Below are positions 1-11,039 of a DNA stretch of 64,000 nt, in pieces. This DNA comes from Hyperoodon ampullatus. Lineage: Eukaryota; Chordata; Mammalia; Artiodactyla; Ziphiidae. The position numbers and the translations under genes are program-made. Under the pieces are notes generated by a model. It had not been told where the DNA came from. It saw only the letters and a list, made by a program, of their open reading frames with translations, and ran no database searches. The stretch is taken from positions 5,903,527-5,967,526 of the forward strand of contig OX457074.1 in the NCBI GenBank assembly GCA_949752795.1, written 5' to 3'. How positions within the stretch are numbered: the first letter of the stretch is position 1; the number at the start of each line of letters is the position of its first letter.

Positions 1-3000
1 GGTTCCTGGGGCTTGGGCTGCTGCGGCAACCTTGACTTTATGGAGGGCAGCCTAGTGCCCAGACTCTGGCTCAGACAGACCTGGTCACTTAACTACTTGG
101 GTGAGGTTGGGCAGGTATGACCTTTCAATCCTGCGAGCCTCAGTTTTCCTATCTGTCAAATGGGGATGGTGATTCCTATCTATAGAGTTCCTGTGAGGGC
201 CAGTGGGCAGAATGCCTGAATAGGGCTTGGGGCCAAGTCCAGTAAGTGGTTCTACTGGACTCCCTTCTCAGGACCTGTGGTCCCCATTTGTAATAAAATC
301 CAGCTGGGACCTGGTGGTTTCTAGGGCTCCCTTGCTCTGTTTGCAGTCCTTTCTCCTCCCTCCAGGCCCCATCTTTCCTGCAGTTTCCCTTCTCTCCTCT
401 GTGGTCTAGTTGTCTAACTAAGGGCAGAGGTCTGGGGTGTATGGTTAGACCACTGGGTAGGAAAAGGCAGGCCCAGGCCCCCTAAAGTTTCCCTGCCTCA
501 CCTAGTCTTCCAGTGGCTGTGTGTGAGGCCCCTCTGGGAGGCAAAAGGGGGCCACACTGTGGGGAGAGGTGCTGGGGGTGCACAGTGAGGTAGTGAGTTT
601 GTGAGGTTGTGGTCTCCCTCCCCCGTGTGCCCTCCACAATCTGGGAACCTGCTCTCCTGATTGGCACCAGATGGGTCCGCTGTGGCCAGAGGCCTGTCTC
701 GGCAGTCCACTTACTCAATGCCCTTCCCTGGGAGGGGAGAGGGGGCATGGGCTAAGGGCAAGTGGAGGTGAGGAGGGTCCTTTTCATCAGGGCTGGGAGA
801 GAGAGTACTTTCCTTCTCTCTCCTCTCCAGGCTAGTGGCCTGGGAACTTTTCTATTACCCACAGAGGATTATGGTGGGACCGTGGCCAGCTGAGGACAAA
901 TCTCTCACTGAGGCTTAGGGGGGCAGTCTTAGAATTTATGACGCCTCCTCTGGGAGCCTGATCCCTCTCCCTGAAGCTCAGCTCAGCTGCAGGTTGCCAA
1001 ATAGGGGCTAACTATGCCTGTCCCCCGACTGCAGGAGCGCCCCGAGGTCATTCCCCTCACCCTTGGACTCCTTGGCCTTGGTAGACTGCCAAGTTCCTGC
1101 CCTGGGGGTTGGGGTGGAAGGGCTGGGGCTGGGCTGAGGCCCAGGGTTCCCGTCATTGCAGGCCTGGCAGCTACCCGGCTGCAGATGGCCCTCCCGCCAG
1201 CCTGGCGGCCAGCACAAATGCTTTACAGCTGTACCTCTATCGGCTTGCCCCGAGAGCCTAGAGACAGAGGTAGGGAGCTGGGGGGCACAGAGCTACCGTG
1301 GGTGGGGGACAGGCTAAGATGGAGGCCCAGCAAACCCAGGTTGCTAAGATAGGACAAGGAAACTTGAGGATCCAGAAAAAGCTTCCCGAGAGCAAGGACC
1401 ACGGGGAGGATCCTGGGTGCTACGGCCTGGCAGGTCCAGGGATCAGGGTCCCTGACTCCCTTCTGGGTCCTGCTCTCTGAGTAGAGCCAGAAGCTTCCAA
1501 ATTGAAGCAGCAGGAAGCGGAGCCCAGGCTCGTCCCCACCCAGGGGAAATTGGACCAGACTGCTCAGGAAACAAATTCAATTTTCCAGCATCATGGAAGG
1601 TTAGTCAGACAATAGAGGGCTTTTTTCCCCCAGAAAACGTAAGAAAAAAAACATCATAAGAAACAAAAGTCCAGTTGCCTTTGGCTGAGCTGTTTCCCAA
1701 CTTCATTTCTCAGCTTCAGGTCAAGGTTTCTCATTCAAAGTGACATGTGACTGCTCAGTGACCCTGGCCTGATGGCAGGCCTTGTGAAGAGCCATGCTCC
1801 CAGGGTCTGTGACCACCCCGACTTCCAAAAGCCCTGGGTGGGCCCAGCCCCATGCACCAAGGGAGGGGCAGTGGTAAAAACAAAAACCTTCCCCCAAAGA
1901 GATTTTGGATTTAGGGGCTGGTGAGTTCTAAATCCCAGGCAACAGGCCCAGATGGGTTTATATTAAAATGTAAATGAACCTGAAAAGTTTCGAAAAGTTT
2001 TCTTTTTGGGGGGTGGGGTGGACCACAGGAAGTTGCCTTTAAAATGCAAACAGACCTTGTAAACCCCTGCTTGGGGAATTTCCTGGGGCTGGAATGAGGG
2101 GAGCTGGCCTTGCAGGCTAGGGAAGGGCCAGCCTCCAGTTGGGTCCTCTGCAGATGGTGGCCTTGTAGGGGACTCAGGGCCCTGGCAGGGGAAGAGAAGG
2201 TCAGCACAATCTAAAGTAGAGGACAGGCTGGGGAGAGCAGAGGCTGCCAGGAGACAGATCCTAAAGTTCTAGGGTGGGAGGTGGGCGGTGGGGAAGACCA
2301 CACAGGAAGCTTCGGGGGAGAGGTGGGCAGCATCTCCTGGGCTGGAGAGGGGGATGTGGGGCGGGGGCGGGTGGTCGTCGTCAGGGAGAGGGGATGGCTC
2401 CAGCCTAATGGCTGAGAAAGGTCCTTCCTAAGAAGACTGGGGCTGGGAGCAGCTTTCAAGTTCTTCTCCAGTTCACCCATTACACAGATGGGAAACAAAG
2501 GCCTAGATGGGGTCTGTGATTTGCTTGCCTGAAGGCATAAATGAGCTGGTGGCATACAGATTTAGAACTCAGGGCAGTGGTCTTTTGGCACCATCTCCCA
2601 GTGGGGGCAGGGGAGACTCTTCAGGCTCCAGAAAGGGGAAGCTAGGAAGGGCTATTATTTGGGAGGAAGGAAGGAGGTCCTGATGGAGGATTCTGGGTGG
2701 AAGATGACAGGGAAAGATGCCACCTTTCAGGCAGACAGAGGGACAGGTGACTTTTGCAACAGCCTGAGCAGCCTGGCGTAGCGGCTGGAGTGGGATGGGG
2801 ACCTAATCGCTGGTGGGAGAAGAGGGGCTTGGCAGAGACACCAGAAGGAGGGGCAGACAACTCTATCCTGGTGTAGATGGAGGCAGGGGATTGGACCTGA
2901 CACTTGGTTCAATAAGTTCCAGATGTCATCATTAGCATCATCACTATGGGTTTGGGTCCAAATCACTTGGGTTCAAATCACACTTTACCATTATTATGGT

Positions 3001-4030
3001 TGGACCCTGGGAGGTGGACTTAATCTCCTAATCCACAGTTCCATATCCATCAAATGAGGGTAAATAATGATACCTACCTAGTGTTGCTATCGAGATTAAG
3101 TGAGATAACACACGGCAAAGCTTCTAACAAATACCGTAGGCCTGATGTGCGCCAGGCACTGTTTTAGGTGCTGGGGATCCAGCAGTGAACATGCGAGTCT
3201 CTTTCTTCATGGAGCTCCTGTTCCAGCAGCCTGGTACGTGGCATATATTAGGTGCTCAATGAAAGGTCGATAGGAGTGCTAGCCTTCTCAGAATGAACAC
3301 TGGTACTCCACAGGCTACAAAGTGTGTTCACGCCCAGTGTGTCTCTAATTTTTTGAGGCGGAGATTACAATCGAGGAAACTGAGGCTTAATGCCCAGGGA
3401 AGTGGCTTGCCCTAAATCATGCAACTAATCAATGCAGAGGGAACCTGCCACCCAGATCTGTCTGACCACCAGGCTTCTAATTCTTGATGCAGAAGAGAGA
3501 AGTTGCGTGTGTGCGTGCGCATGGGAGTGGGGTGAACTAAGGAAAGGATACATCCCATCTCGGTATTCACGGGGTGTCCAATCCGAATGCTGTGGAGGAG
3601 AGAAGCTCTCTCCTGGGTCACGTGCAGGCCTCTCCCGACCTCCTAGCCAACCGGGGTTCACCTTGCTCGCGTGGGCGCTCAGCATGGTATTTGGTGACCC
3701 AAGTGAATGAGTGAGTGGGAGTCATTGTCCCTTTTCCTCCCCCTCCTTATTCTCTCTTTCTGGTTCCCTCTTCCTGGCTTGTCTTCCTGCCCCCTAGGCC
3801 TGCTCCAAGCCAAGCTTCACTTGCTCCCTGGCAAGATTTGACTGGGAAGGGGTGAAGGCTGAGACACCTTCCAGGAAGCAGAGAGTTACAAAACGAGTCC
3901 CTGGCTGGCTCCAAGGGCACAGACTCAAGAAGAAGAGGGTCTGCTTTGCTGGGGCTGCGAACCCCAGCCTGGCCGGGACTGGAGGGATTATGGGGGTGGG
4001 GAACATGGCTGGGGCAGGGCCCTGTATGGA
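1..4030. other. Intergenic DNA, IGFBP4-TNS4 side
   Basis: No coding exon was recognised. MIR-type repeats are visible at about 60-215, 2450-2580 (minus), 2945-3135 and 3330-3480 (minus), and an L2-like piece at about 3140-3265. The block at about 1490-2060 looks unique and may be conserved non-coding DNA, but this cannot be judged from sequence alone. The open frames here are chance frames in GC-rich sequence. Confidence 0.6.
60..215 (+). mobile_element. MIR SINE
   Basis: Diverged MIR core: CTTAACTACTTGGGTGAGG, then GAGCCTCAGTTTTCCTATC and TGTCAAATGGGGATGGTGAT. Confidence 0.7.
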
Positions 4031-4035
4031 GGGGC

Positions 4036-4344
4036 GCTATGGATTGAACTGTGTCCCCATAAATTCACAGGTTGAAGGCCTGACCCCAGTGTGACTGTAT
4101 TTGGAGATAGGACTCTTAGGAGATAATTTAGGAGATTAACTGAGGCCATAAGGGTGGGGTCCTAATTTGATAGGATTGGTACCCTTATAAGAAGAGGAAA
4201 ATGCACCGAGGAAAGGCCATATGTGCACACAGCAAGAAGGTGGCCGTCTGCAAGCCAAGAAGAGAATCCTTACCAGAACCCAACCATGCTGGCACCCTGA
4301 TCTTACACCTCCAGGCTCCAGAACTGTGAGAGAATAAGTGTCTG

Positions 4345-4375
<31 letters not shown>

Positions 4376-4632
4376 GGTATGCGGGCCTCTCACTGTTGTG
4401 GCCTCTCCCGTTGCGGAGCACAGGCTCCGGACACGCAGGCTCAGTGGTCATGGCTCACGGGCCCAGCCGCTCCGCGGCACGTGGGATCTTCCCAGACCGG
4501 GGCACGAACCCGTGTCCCCTGCATCGGCAGGCGGACTCTCAACCACTGCGCCACCAGGGAAGCCCATGTCTGTTGTTTAAACCACCCAGTCTGTGATACT
4601 TTGTTATGGCAGTCTGAGCAGACTAATACAAG
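4036..4632 (+). mobile_element. MLT1-type LTR, interrupted by a SINE
   Basis: The start GGATTGAACTGTGTCCCC, the internal CCCTTATAAGAAGAGG and GGCCGTCTGCAAGCCAAGAA blocks, and the end CAGACTAATACA are the classic MaLR/MLT1 LTR landmarks. The CHR-2 insert at 4345-4565 splits it near its 3' end (TGTCTGTT on both sides). Confidence 0.85.
4345..4565 (-). mobile_element. CHR-2-like SINE
   Basis: A poly(T) of about 29 nt at left is followed by GCGGTATGCGGGCCTCTCAC through CCACCAGGGAAGCCC. It is inserted in the MLT1 LTR with duplication TGTCTGTT. Confidence 0.95.
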
Positions 4633-4859
4633 GGGGAAGGGGGAGCCCCAGTCCAGTTCTTTCCCACATAGTCCTTTCAAGCTCGGAGAGAACCCAGGCC
4701 CCAGGCCCAGATCAAGTAGGCTTCTGTCCCAGCCTGCCTCAGGAGGAGAGCCCCTGTCTCTTTCCTGGCCTGAACGCCAAGCCTTCACAGCTTCCTCTTC
4801 CCATCACACTCCTTCCCAGCCCAGGCCTCAGATCCTTTCTCCTGTCCCCACAAATCTGG

Positions 4860-5860
4860 TTACTTACTCCCTGTCTGAAAAGCCTCTGTTGTCTCCCCAT
4901 TACCTACAGGATAAAGTCCAAGCATGTTGCCGTGTACAATGGTGCATCATGCAACTTGCACAACTGTACACAGTGGTCCTGAGTCCCACCTCATTCATGC
5001 ATTCATTCATTCATTCATTCACCAAGTATTCATCCCTTGGACATTCTCAGCTTAGCACCCAAGGCTCTTAATGATCCAGCTCCTACCTCTTTCCTTTGAT
5101 TCCTCTCTTACCTACTCCCTTGGGCACGATATGCTTCAGCCACACTGAACAGGGGATCTTTTCATACCTATGTGCTTCATGCATAAATTCATCCATCTGC
5201 TTGTCTGAGAGTGCTGAGCCAGTGGAATGGGCACAAGTTCGGAATTCTTTTTCTCTGCCATTTACTAGCTGGGTGAATGTGGGAAAGTTAACCTTCTGAG
5301 CCTCAGTTTTCTAATCTGTAAAATGGGATTAAACATATATAATGTGCTTCACATTGCACTTAGCATATAGGAGCCCCCTAGCAAAAGTTGGGTTTCGGGC
5401 TTCCCTGGTGGTGCAGTGGTTGAGAGTCCGCCTGCCGATGCAAGGGACACAGGTTCGTGCCCCGGTCCGGGAGGATCCCACATGCCGCGGAGCGGCTGGA
5501 CCCGTGAGCCATGGCTGCTGGGCCTGTGCATCCGGAGCCTGTGCTCCGCAACGGGAGAGGCCACAGCAGTGAGAAGCCCACGTACCGCAAAAAAAAAAAA
5601 AAAAAAAAAAAAGTTGGGTTTCTCCCCCCTCTTTACTGTTAGACTCCCTATTTATCCTTGAAGACCCGACTCAGATGTTACTGCCTTGGTAACGTTGCCC
5701 TCCTTCTCCCCAACTGGGGGAAGTTCATCTTCTCTGTACCCTTCCTGACAGCTCTGTATGACACTCACAAACCTCCATTATAACACTGTTACATTTATCC
5801 ATTTTCCTGGATCACATGAACAAAGCATGCAGCCAGAAAACACGGCTGCATGAATCAAGG
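4860..5860 (+). mobile_element. L2 3'-end sequence with nested MIR and SINE
   Basis: CCCCATTACCTACAGGATAA, CTTCAGCCACACTGAACAGG and the block at 5655-5800 (CGACTCAGATGTTACTGCC, CCTCCTTCTCCCC) match the L2 3' region. A MIR is visible at about 5205-5375, and the SINE at 5397-5612 interrupts the region. Confidence 0.7.
5397..5612 (+). mobile_element. CHR-2-like SINE
   Basis: It begins GGGCTTCCCTGGTGGTGCAG, carries the tRNA-like GGTTCGTGCCCCGGTCC, and ends in an A-tail at 5589-5612. The target duplication AAAAGTTGGGTTTC is on both sides (5383-5396 and from about 5609). Confidence 0.96.
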
Positions 5861-7484
5861 TACTGACTTCTGGGTTGGGGGCCTTTAGCCCCCCAGCCCT
5901 GCCCTCTTGTTCCAAGTTCTCAGCCTGTTGGATAGCATGAGAGTTAGGACAGGGGTAGGGGGTGGGGGTAGGGTGTTAGGGGCTGAGGATGAAAGCAGAG
6001 GTGAGCCACCTGCGGGAGATGAATCTGGGGGGTGGCTGGTCAGATGGGGTAGGGGAGAGGGTGCCTCAGCCCTCTGGGGAGTCCACTCTGTAGCCAGAGA
6101 GGAGGCAGGGGTTAGAGGACATGGGAATCTGGGTTTTGAGAAATGGTTGGTGGCGCAGCGGGCTGCTGTCCTGCCTTCCGGTCAACTCCAGCAGCAGCTG
6201 GGCTTTGCTGTGGGTCCAGCCACCGGGGGCAGAGGGGCGAGGGGATTACATGGGAGAAGGTTTTTGTGGAAAAGGGGGAGAGGCTGGGTGTGGGGGTGGG
6301 TGGAGAAGGTATGGTGAGAAGGGTGAGGAAGGAGAGAGCCCCTGGGAGGGGGAGGGGAGGGAGGGAGGGCGCTCTCACGTGTAGAGAGAAGGATGGGAAA
6401 GGGATGGGGCAGACGTGTTGGGAGACGTGACATTGTGGGTACGGGGGAGAGAGGCTTAAGACCCAGGACCGCAAGGCCTGGAGAGGAAACCCCTGGGTGT
6501 CCCTGCATGGGTGCAAAGACCCCTCCCTTCCCAGCTCCTGCCTCGGTGGAGGTCCTTCTTCCCTTCTGCCCTTGCTGGGCTGGCGGCTCTGCCCATCAGC
6601 AAAAGTGAAGTCGAGTTCTCTATGAAATCTTCCTAGAGGAAAGATGAGCTCTGTAAATGCAGTAGAGATCATTACCTCCCGTGGACTCTGTCCATGGCCA
6701 GGGAGGGGGCTGGGCGGGGGGCTGAGAGGGGCCCCCTCTGGAACTGCAGTTGGGCAGTGGGAGGGGTGGCAGGGGCTTCTCAGCGGTGGTTCAAGGTCTC
6801 TTGGGAAGGTCTCTTCACTTCCTCCAGAGCAGCCCTTGCCACTGGGTCACACAGCTCAGCCTGCACAGAAGCAGCACCTCTCCCCTTCCCAAGGCTCTGT
6901 AGGAAAGGGACATCGCTGCAGCCCCTTCTGAACCACTTGGCGAGGCTTTCCATGGCCTGTCCACCTTGAATCCCTAACTGCAACGGGTCTGGAGAGGTCT
7001 GGGGGGACATTACCCCAAGACTGGAGGCAGAAGCAGGATGAATGATGGGGCCATTGCCCAGGTCTCCAGGGCTGGGCTGGTAGCTCGGGGTTCATCTGGG
7101 TTCAAGGATTCTTCTGGACTTTTCTTGAGCTGCCTATGTTTCACCAGCCTCTCCTCTCCCTCAGGGAGCCCGAGTGAGACTCTGGAAGCTGGCAGGGCTG
7201 TCACACGTGCTCACCTCAGCCCTGGCACGCATGGGAGGGCCCGGACCTCCTGTCTTCCTGGCACGGTGGCAGGAAACGGGTCGTGAAGAAGGAAAACGGG
7301 TGTGTCGGACACGTGGGGGACCCAGAATGATTTAAGCGACGGCTATGAAGTGGAAGTCAGTGGAGACTGTCCTGCCGTGCCAGGGGTGAGGCAGACACAG
7401 CTGCTACCTGCCCAGCCAGGTCCCCTTTTCTGTTCAGGTTTCCATCTCTGAGGGGAGAGCCCTGAATACCGTAGGACCAACTCT
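5860..7484. other. Intergenic DNA downstream of TNS4
   Basis: G-rich and C-rich purine/pyrimidine-skewed sequence (for example 5940-6400). No recognisable exon or repeat family was identified with confidence. Confidence 0.5.
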
Positions 7485-7501
7485 TGTGCAAAGACAGACA
7501 C

Positions 7502-7507
7502 TTTATT
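7502..7507 (-). terminator. Polyadenylation signal AATAAA, probable TNS4 3' end
   Basis: The minus strand reads GGAAAATAAAGTGTCTGTC. This is the first canonical hexamer seen downstream of the TNS4 stop in a good context, followed within 30 nt by a T/G-rich element. Cleavage is expected around 7480-7488. Confidence 0.6.
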
Positions 7508-7928
7508 TTCCATGACGGGAGCTACAAGGCCCCCATAGATATATGGGGGGTGCTCTCTGCCAGCTCCCAGGCTGTGACCTTGAGAACTTGGGCACGGTGA
7601 CCTTGAGAACCTTGTCTGGATTCCGTAGTCTCCGGGGTGGGGCAGTGCCTGACCACAGGCCGGGGGGGCGCTGGTCTCAGCCAGTCCCGCCAGCCCAGGG
7701 CCGCTTCAGTCCGGTTTGGTTTTCTGGGTTGAAATAATAACCCTTCAGGCCCAACTTTGGCCAAAGATAATGATTCTCTGGCAGGGCCCCCAGCTGGGCG
7801 GGGGCAGGCACTGGTCCCTCACGGAACAAAAATGGACTTCTTTTCTGAGTCTTATCTTCTACCCTCATAGTTTGGTTTCCTTAGGACCCCAGGTCTGCTA
7901 GACAAAAAAATTCCAGATTCTTGGGGGT

Positions 7929-7950
7929 CTTAATGGGTTAGGGTTAGGGT
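7929..7950 (+). repeat. Short telomere-like run (GGGTTA about 2.5-3 copies)
   Basis: TGGGTTAGGGTTAGGGTTGA at about 7935 lies within the inferred TNS4 3' UTR. It is too short to indicate a fused telomere. Confidence 0.8.
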
Positions 7951-8087
7951 TGAGGGGGGTGTGGGTGGGGCGGGAAAGACCACCCAGCTTCTCCAAGCCT
8001 CTTGGGGTGGCTGCCTGTTTGCATTCTTGACTCTCTGCTGCCCCCATGTGGTTACGAGGTCAGTTGCCGCCACAGTACTGTAGAGGG

Positions 8088-8088
<1 letters not shown>

Positions 8089-8180
<92 letters not shown>
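8089..8180. repeat. (TG)n microsatellite, 92 nt
   Basis: An almost pure TG run is broken by a GAGTGAG interruption at about 8124-8130. It lies in the inferred TNS4 3' UTR, where the mRNA would carry (CA)n, the binding motif of hnRNP L. Confidence 0.97.
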
Positions 8181-8184
<4 letters not shown>

Positions 8185-8792
8185 TGGAGCACAGAGGACT
8201 CAGCAAGACTGGGGCTGAGGCAGAACCAGAGAGAGCCAGCTCCTGTGTCTGCTTGAGTGAGCAGAGGTCTCGCTGCCGCTACCCCCAGGTGTGAGTGACA
8301 CAAGTAACACCAGGGCAGTCGTGGGACAGTCGCTTATGAGAAATTGAAAGAAAAGATGGAGCTGACGCTCATTTGCAATGGAAGGGATTAGACATCAAGA
8401 TCGTGAGGACAGCTGGGTCATCTCTGACCATGGGGGCAAGTTTACACTTGTTCACCTGCCTAACAACCAGGGCCATGTTGGCTGAAGAATCCAGGGCAGG
8501 CGGATCTAGCTTTGCCCTGGGAATAGCAGCTCAATCAGCTGTCAGGGAAATGGGGAAAGGAACAGATATGGAGGCAAAGAGAGTCAGTCCATCCCTGCTT
8601 TGGTCCTCAATGCTGGCAACCCATCTGCTCTCAGGCCAGCCTCGGGCCAGGGCCCAGGAGTCCCGACCCCGTACCTGCGTTTGCCATGAAGCAGGGGTCA
8701 CGGGTCTCTAGCTCAGGCTACTGTGTCGGGAGTGTCCAGGCGGATGGAGTCTCCAGAGGTTATTTTCGTGTGGGGGTCCTCAGATGTGGGTG

Positions 8793-8852
8793 TGCTTCAG
8801 AATCACAGGGAGCTTGTTAAGATGCTTCAGAATCACAGGGAGTTTGTTAAGA
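8793..8852. repeat. 30-bp tandem duplication
   Basis: Two adjacent 30-bp copies (8793-8822 and 8823-8852) differ at one base (AGCTTG versus AGTTTG). The unit resembles the edge of a MER5-type hAT element. It lies in the inferred TNS4 3' UTR. Confidence 0.9.
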
Positions 8853-9118
8853 TGCCCACAGACGTCTGAGAAGAACAGCTGATCCTGTCTGTTGGCCCCC
8901 TTTAAGGTTAAAGAAACTGAGGCCCGGGTTGGGGGGGTCTGGATGAAGGCCACCGCTGAAGGTCATACTGAGTTCAAGGGTTTCAACTTGGTCCCGTTCT
9001 CCTCCAGTCCAGGGGATTGGTCCATCAGGGTGGTAAGAGGCCTCTTGCTCAGGGTGGAGGGGGCATCCTGAGCAAGCCCACTGGGATGCCTAGGAAGACA
9101 CACAGGAAGCTCCCTCCC

Positions 9119-9260
9119 CTACATCCTTTCTGGGTCCTGCAGCAGGGCACCCACCAGGCTGATGACCTGCGAGGCTGGCTGGACAGTGTCATACTCCGCG
9201 AAGAGGTGGCACACATTCTCCTGTGACTCGGTCTGGCTCTTGGCCACAAACCCAAAGATC
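9119..9260 (-). CDS. TNS4: TNS4 coding exon 13, PTB C-terminus and stop (residues 666-712)
   Basis: The acceptor is CCCATCAG|GATCTT. It encodes IFGFVAKSQTESQENVCHLF, then AEYDTVQPASQVISLVGALL and QDPERM, ending with TAG at 9121-9119. The C-terminus matches human tensin-4 in length and sequence. Confidence 0.96.
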
Positions 9261-9637
9261 CTGATGGGAGAGGAGAGCCTGAGTGAGGGGTGGGACCCAG
9301 GGAGGTACCAGGCTGGGAGCAGCTTTCCTCCCTGCCCTTCCCCAGCCCAGCACCTCATTATGACGGGAGCCTCCCCTGTCAGACCGAGAGATCCCTGAGT
9401 TTAAGGTCTGGGTTTCCCTCCTTTGGAATGGGGGCACCTGAGGACGCGACCTGTGTGTTCCCCATCAGAGTCGAAGCTTCCTGAGGGCGAAGGTGTGTCT
9501 TGACCATCAGCCTGAGGCGTCCTTACAGGCTAAAGCCTGCGCCTCCCACCTAAGACATCAAACTGGTGGCTCCCTGAGGGCCAGGGCCTGTGCCGTCCCC
9601 CAACAAACCCATGGCCTCTTAAGATCAGGGCGGGGCC

Positions 9638-9670
9638 TCCTTCCTTCCCTCCCTCCCTCCCTCCCTCCCC
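9638..9670 (+). repeat. (CCTT/CCTC)n simple repeat
   Basis: Pyrimidine run TCCTTCCTTCCCTCCCTCCC continuing in TNS4 intron 12, about 65 nt after the exon 12 donor on the transcript. Confidence 0.9.
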
Positions 9671-9735
9671 ATGTTGGGTCCAGGCCTCCCCGAGGGAGAC
9701 CTCTCATGGCGACTGAGTGGACAGGAAGGCCTTAC

Positions 9736-9762
9736 CGGGAGGGCTTGCAGTATTTCTGCCAC
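9736..9762 (-). CDS. TNS4: TNS4 coding exon 12, 27-nt micro-exon (residues 657-666)
   Basis: The acceptor is TCCCACAG|GTGGCA and the donor CCCG|GTAAGG. It encodes WQKYCKPS and the first two bases of a CGG Arg codon completed in the next exon. Human tensin-4 is remembered as having Trp (TGG) at that junction. Arg also occurs there in other tensins, so the change is likely harmless. The exon is too short to appear as an open frame but is required to keep the frame. Confidence 0.93.
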
Positions 9763-10002
9763 CTGTGGGAAAGGAACACGACAGTCCTGAGTACCAATTC
9801 TTTGCTCCATTTCACAGGAGTCTGGCTGAGCTTCGGGAGATAATGGCCAGTTGTGTCCCCACTCCCACCATGTCCCCCTCCCCTCATTCTGTTGCTCCTG
9901 ACCCCTTGAGGTTCACAGGCTCTGACTGGGATCCGAATCCCAGAGTCAGTGGGCAGCTAGGACCTGGATGGTCTTTTTCGTTTGGCCCAGACTTGAACTT
10001 AC

Positions 10003-10071
10003 TTCCGTTGCTCGGGGTCCATGCCACAGAAGCGGAGGGTGGTGAAGGGGTAATGGCGCCGGAAAAACACC
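10003..10071 (-). CDS. TNS4: TNS4 coding exon 11, PTB domain (residues 634-657)
   Basis: The acceptor is CTTCCCAG|GGTGTT and the donor GGAA|GTAAGT. It encodes VFFRRHYPFTTLRFCGMDPE then QRK, a segment conserved across tensin PTB domains. Confidence 0.96.
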
Positions 10072-10363
10072 CTGGGAAGAGGCGGGGAGAGAAGGGGGGC
10101 TGGTGAGGGCCCGTCCCAGTGTCCTGCCCGCCTCCACCATCTCCAGCTCCCTGTCTTCCAAAAGCTCTCAGTTTGACGACCCCTGACAGGCTGCCGTGAC
10201 CTTTCCCACTGCTGGGCCCGGGGCACGTGTTTGCACTTCTCTCCTTTCGTGAAATGCGTCTGCCCTCTGTCCTATGTGTTGGGGTTTTCTACCACCTGCT
10301 CCACCCCCACTGCCTGTCATGTCATTTAATGAAGATAGGAATTACATCTGGTCATCTCTCTTC

Positions 10364-10482
10364 TTTTTTTTTTAGCTGTGCCGCGCGGGTTGTGGGATCT
10401 TATTTCCCCCACCAGGGATTGAACCGGGGCCCTCGGCAGTGTAAGTGTGGAGTCCCAACCATTGGACCACCAGGGAATTCCC
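10364..10482 (-). mobile_element. CHR-1-like SINE (in TNS4 intron 10)
   Basis: Poly(T) at the left and GGGAATTCC at the right mark a minus-strand insertion. The target duplication CATCTGGTCATCTCT lies on both sides (about 10347 and 10485). The tRNA-like B-box region GGGATTGAACC is recognisable. Confidence 0.9.
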
Positions 10483-10870
10483 AGCATCTGGTCATCTCTT
10501 ATTCCTCCAGCCCAGGACCAGGATCATGCTAGATTGAATCCCTGAGCCTGGGAAGGAGTGATCTCATTGGTCAGCCAGAGTCTGGCCTACAGGAGATGTT
10601 CCATCAGTGGCTACAGATTTCATCAGTGCCCAATGACTTTTGGTTAATTCCAAATCCATTGGTCATGATGAAGTGGGACTTTGGCAGGAGGTCATTGGAC
10701 TGAGGCTCAGAGAAGGCAGAGAACTTGCCTGGAGTCACTCCGCACGTCACTGACCCTGCTGGGTCCAGGAGCCTGAACTCCATCTCCATTACTGCTCCAC
10801 AGCAGTCTCAGCCATTCCCTCCAGCTTACCCTGCCCAGCCCTCAGCCCCAGGGCAAGGGAAGCCCCTTAC

Positions 10871-11039
10871 TTCCTCTGGATGTCAGTCAGGGTGATGCCC
10901 TGCTCAGCGACTTTGAAGTGGACCACGGTGGGTGTGGGGAGGACATCCCTCTCCAATGTGGTTGAGATGGCCTTTTGCACAGCCAGGGCTCCGCTCAGGG
11001 TCTCCACGCTCACAGAGCTCAGGTACAGGGCATGGCAAT
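10871..11039 (-). CDS. TNS4: TNS4 coding exon 10, PTB domain first half (residues 578-634)
   Basis: The acceptor is CCCCCAG|ATTGCC and the donor GGAA|GTAAGG. It encodes CHALYLSSVSVETLSGALAV, then QKAISTTLERDVLPTPTVVH and FKVAEQGITLTDIQRK. This is the first part of the tensin PTB fold, which in tensins binds the NPxY motif of integrin beta tails. Confidence 0.96.

Larger units (their letters stand above)
7485..9118 (-). other. TNS4: TNS4 3' UTR (inferred extent)
   Basis: Following the stop codon the minus strand runs without splice evidence to a canonical AATAAA at 7507-7502, with T/G-rich sequence downstream. The UTR includes a 92-nt dinucleotide tract, (CA)n in the mRNA, at 8089-8180. It also includes a 30-bp tandem duplication at 8793-8852 within a MER5-like fragment. 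The 3' end is inferred from the polyadenylation signal only. Confidence 0.6.

Noticed and set aside
4379..5071. 230-codon plus-strand open frame
   Set aside because: Its N-terminal third is a CHR-2 SINE read through in the antisense direction, and the rest is L2 and microsatellite; no protein family.
5397..5480. tRNA gene signal (A and B boxes)
   Set aside because: These are the tRNA-derived heads of CHR SINEs; the cloverleaf is not complete and the family is repeated throughout the window.
7929..7950. Telomere repeat (GGGTTA)
   Set aside because: Fewer than three units, no subtelomeric context; a chance or very old interstitial copy.
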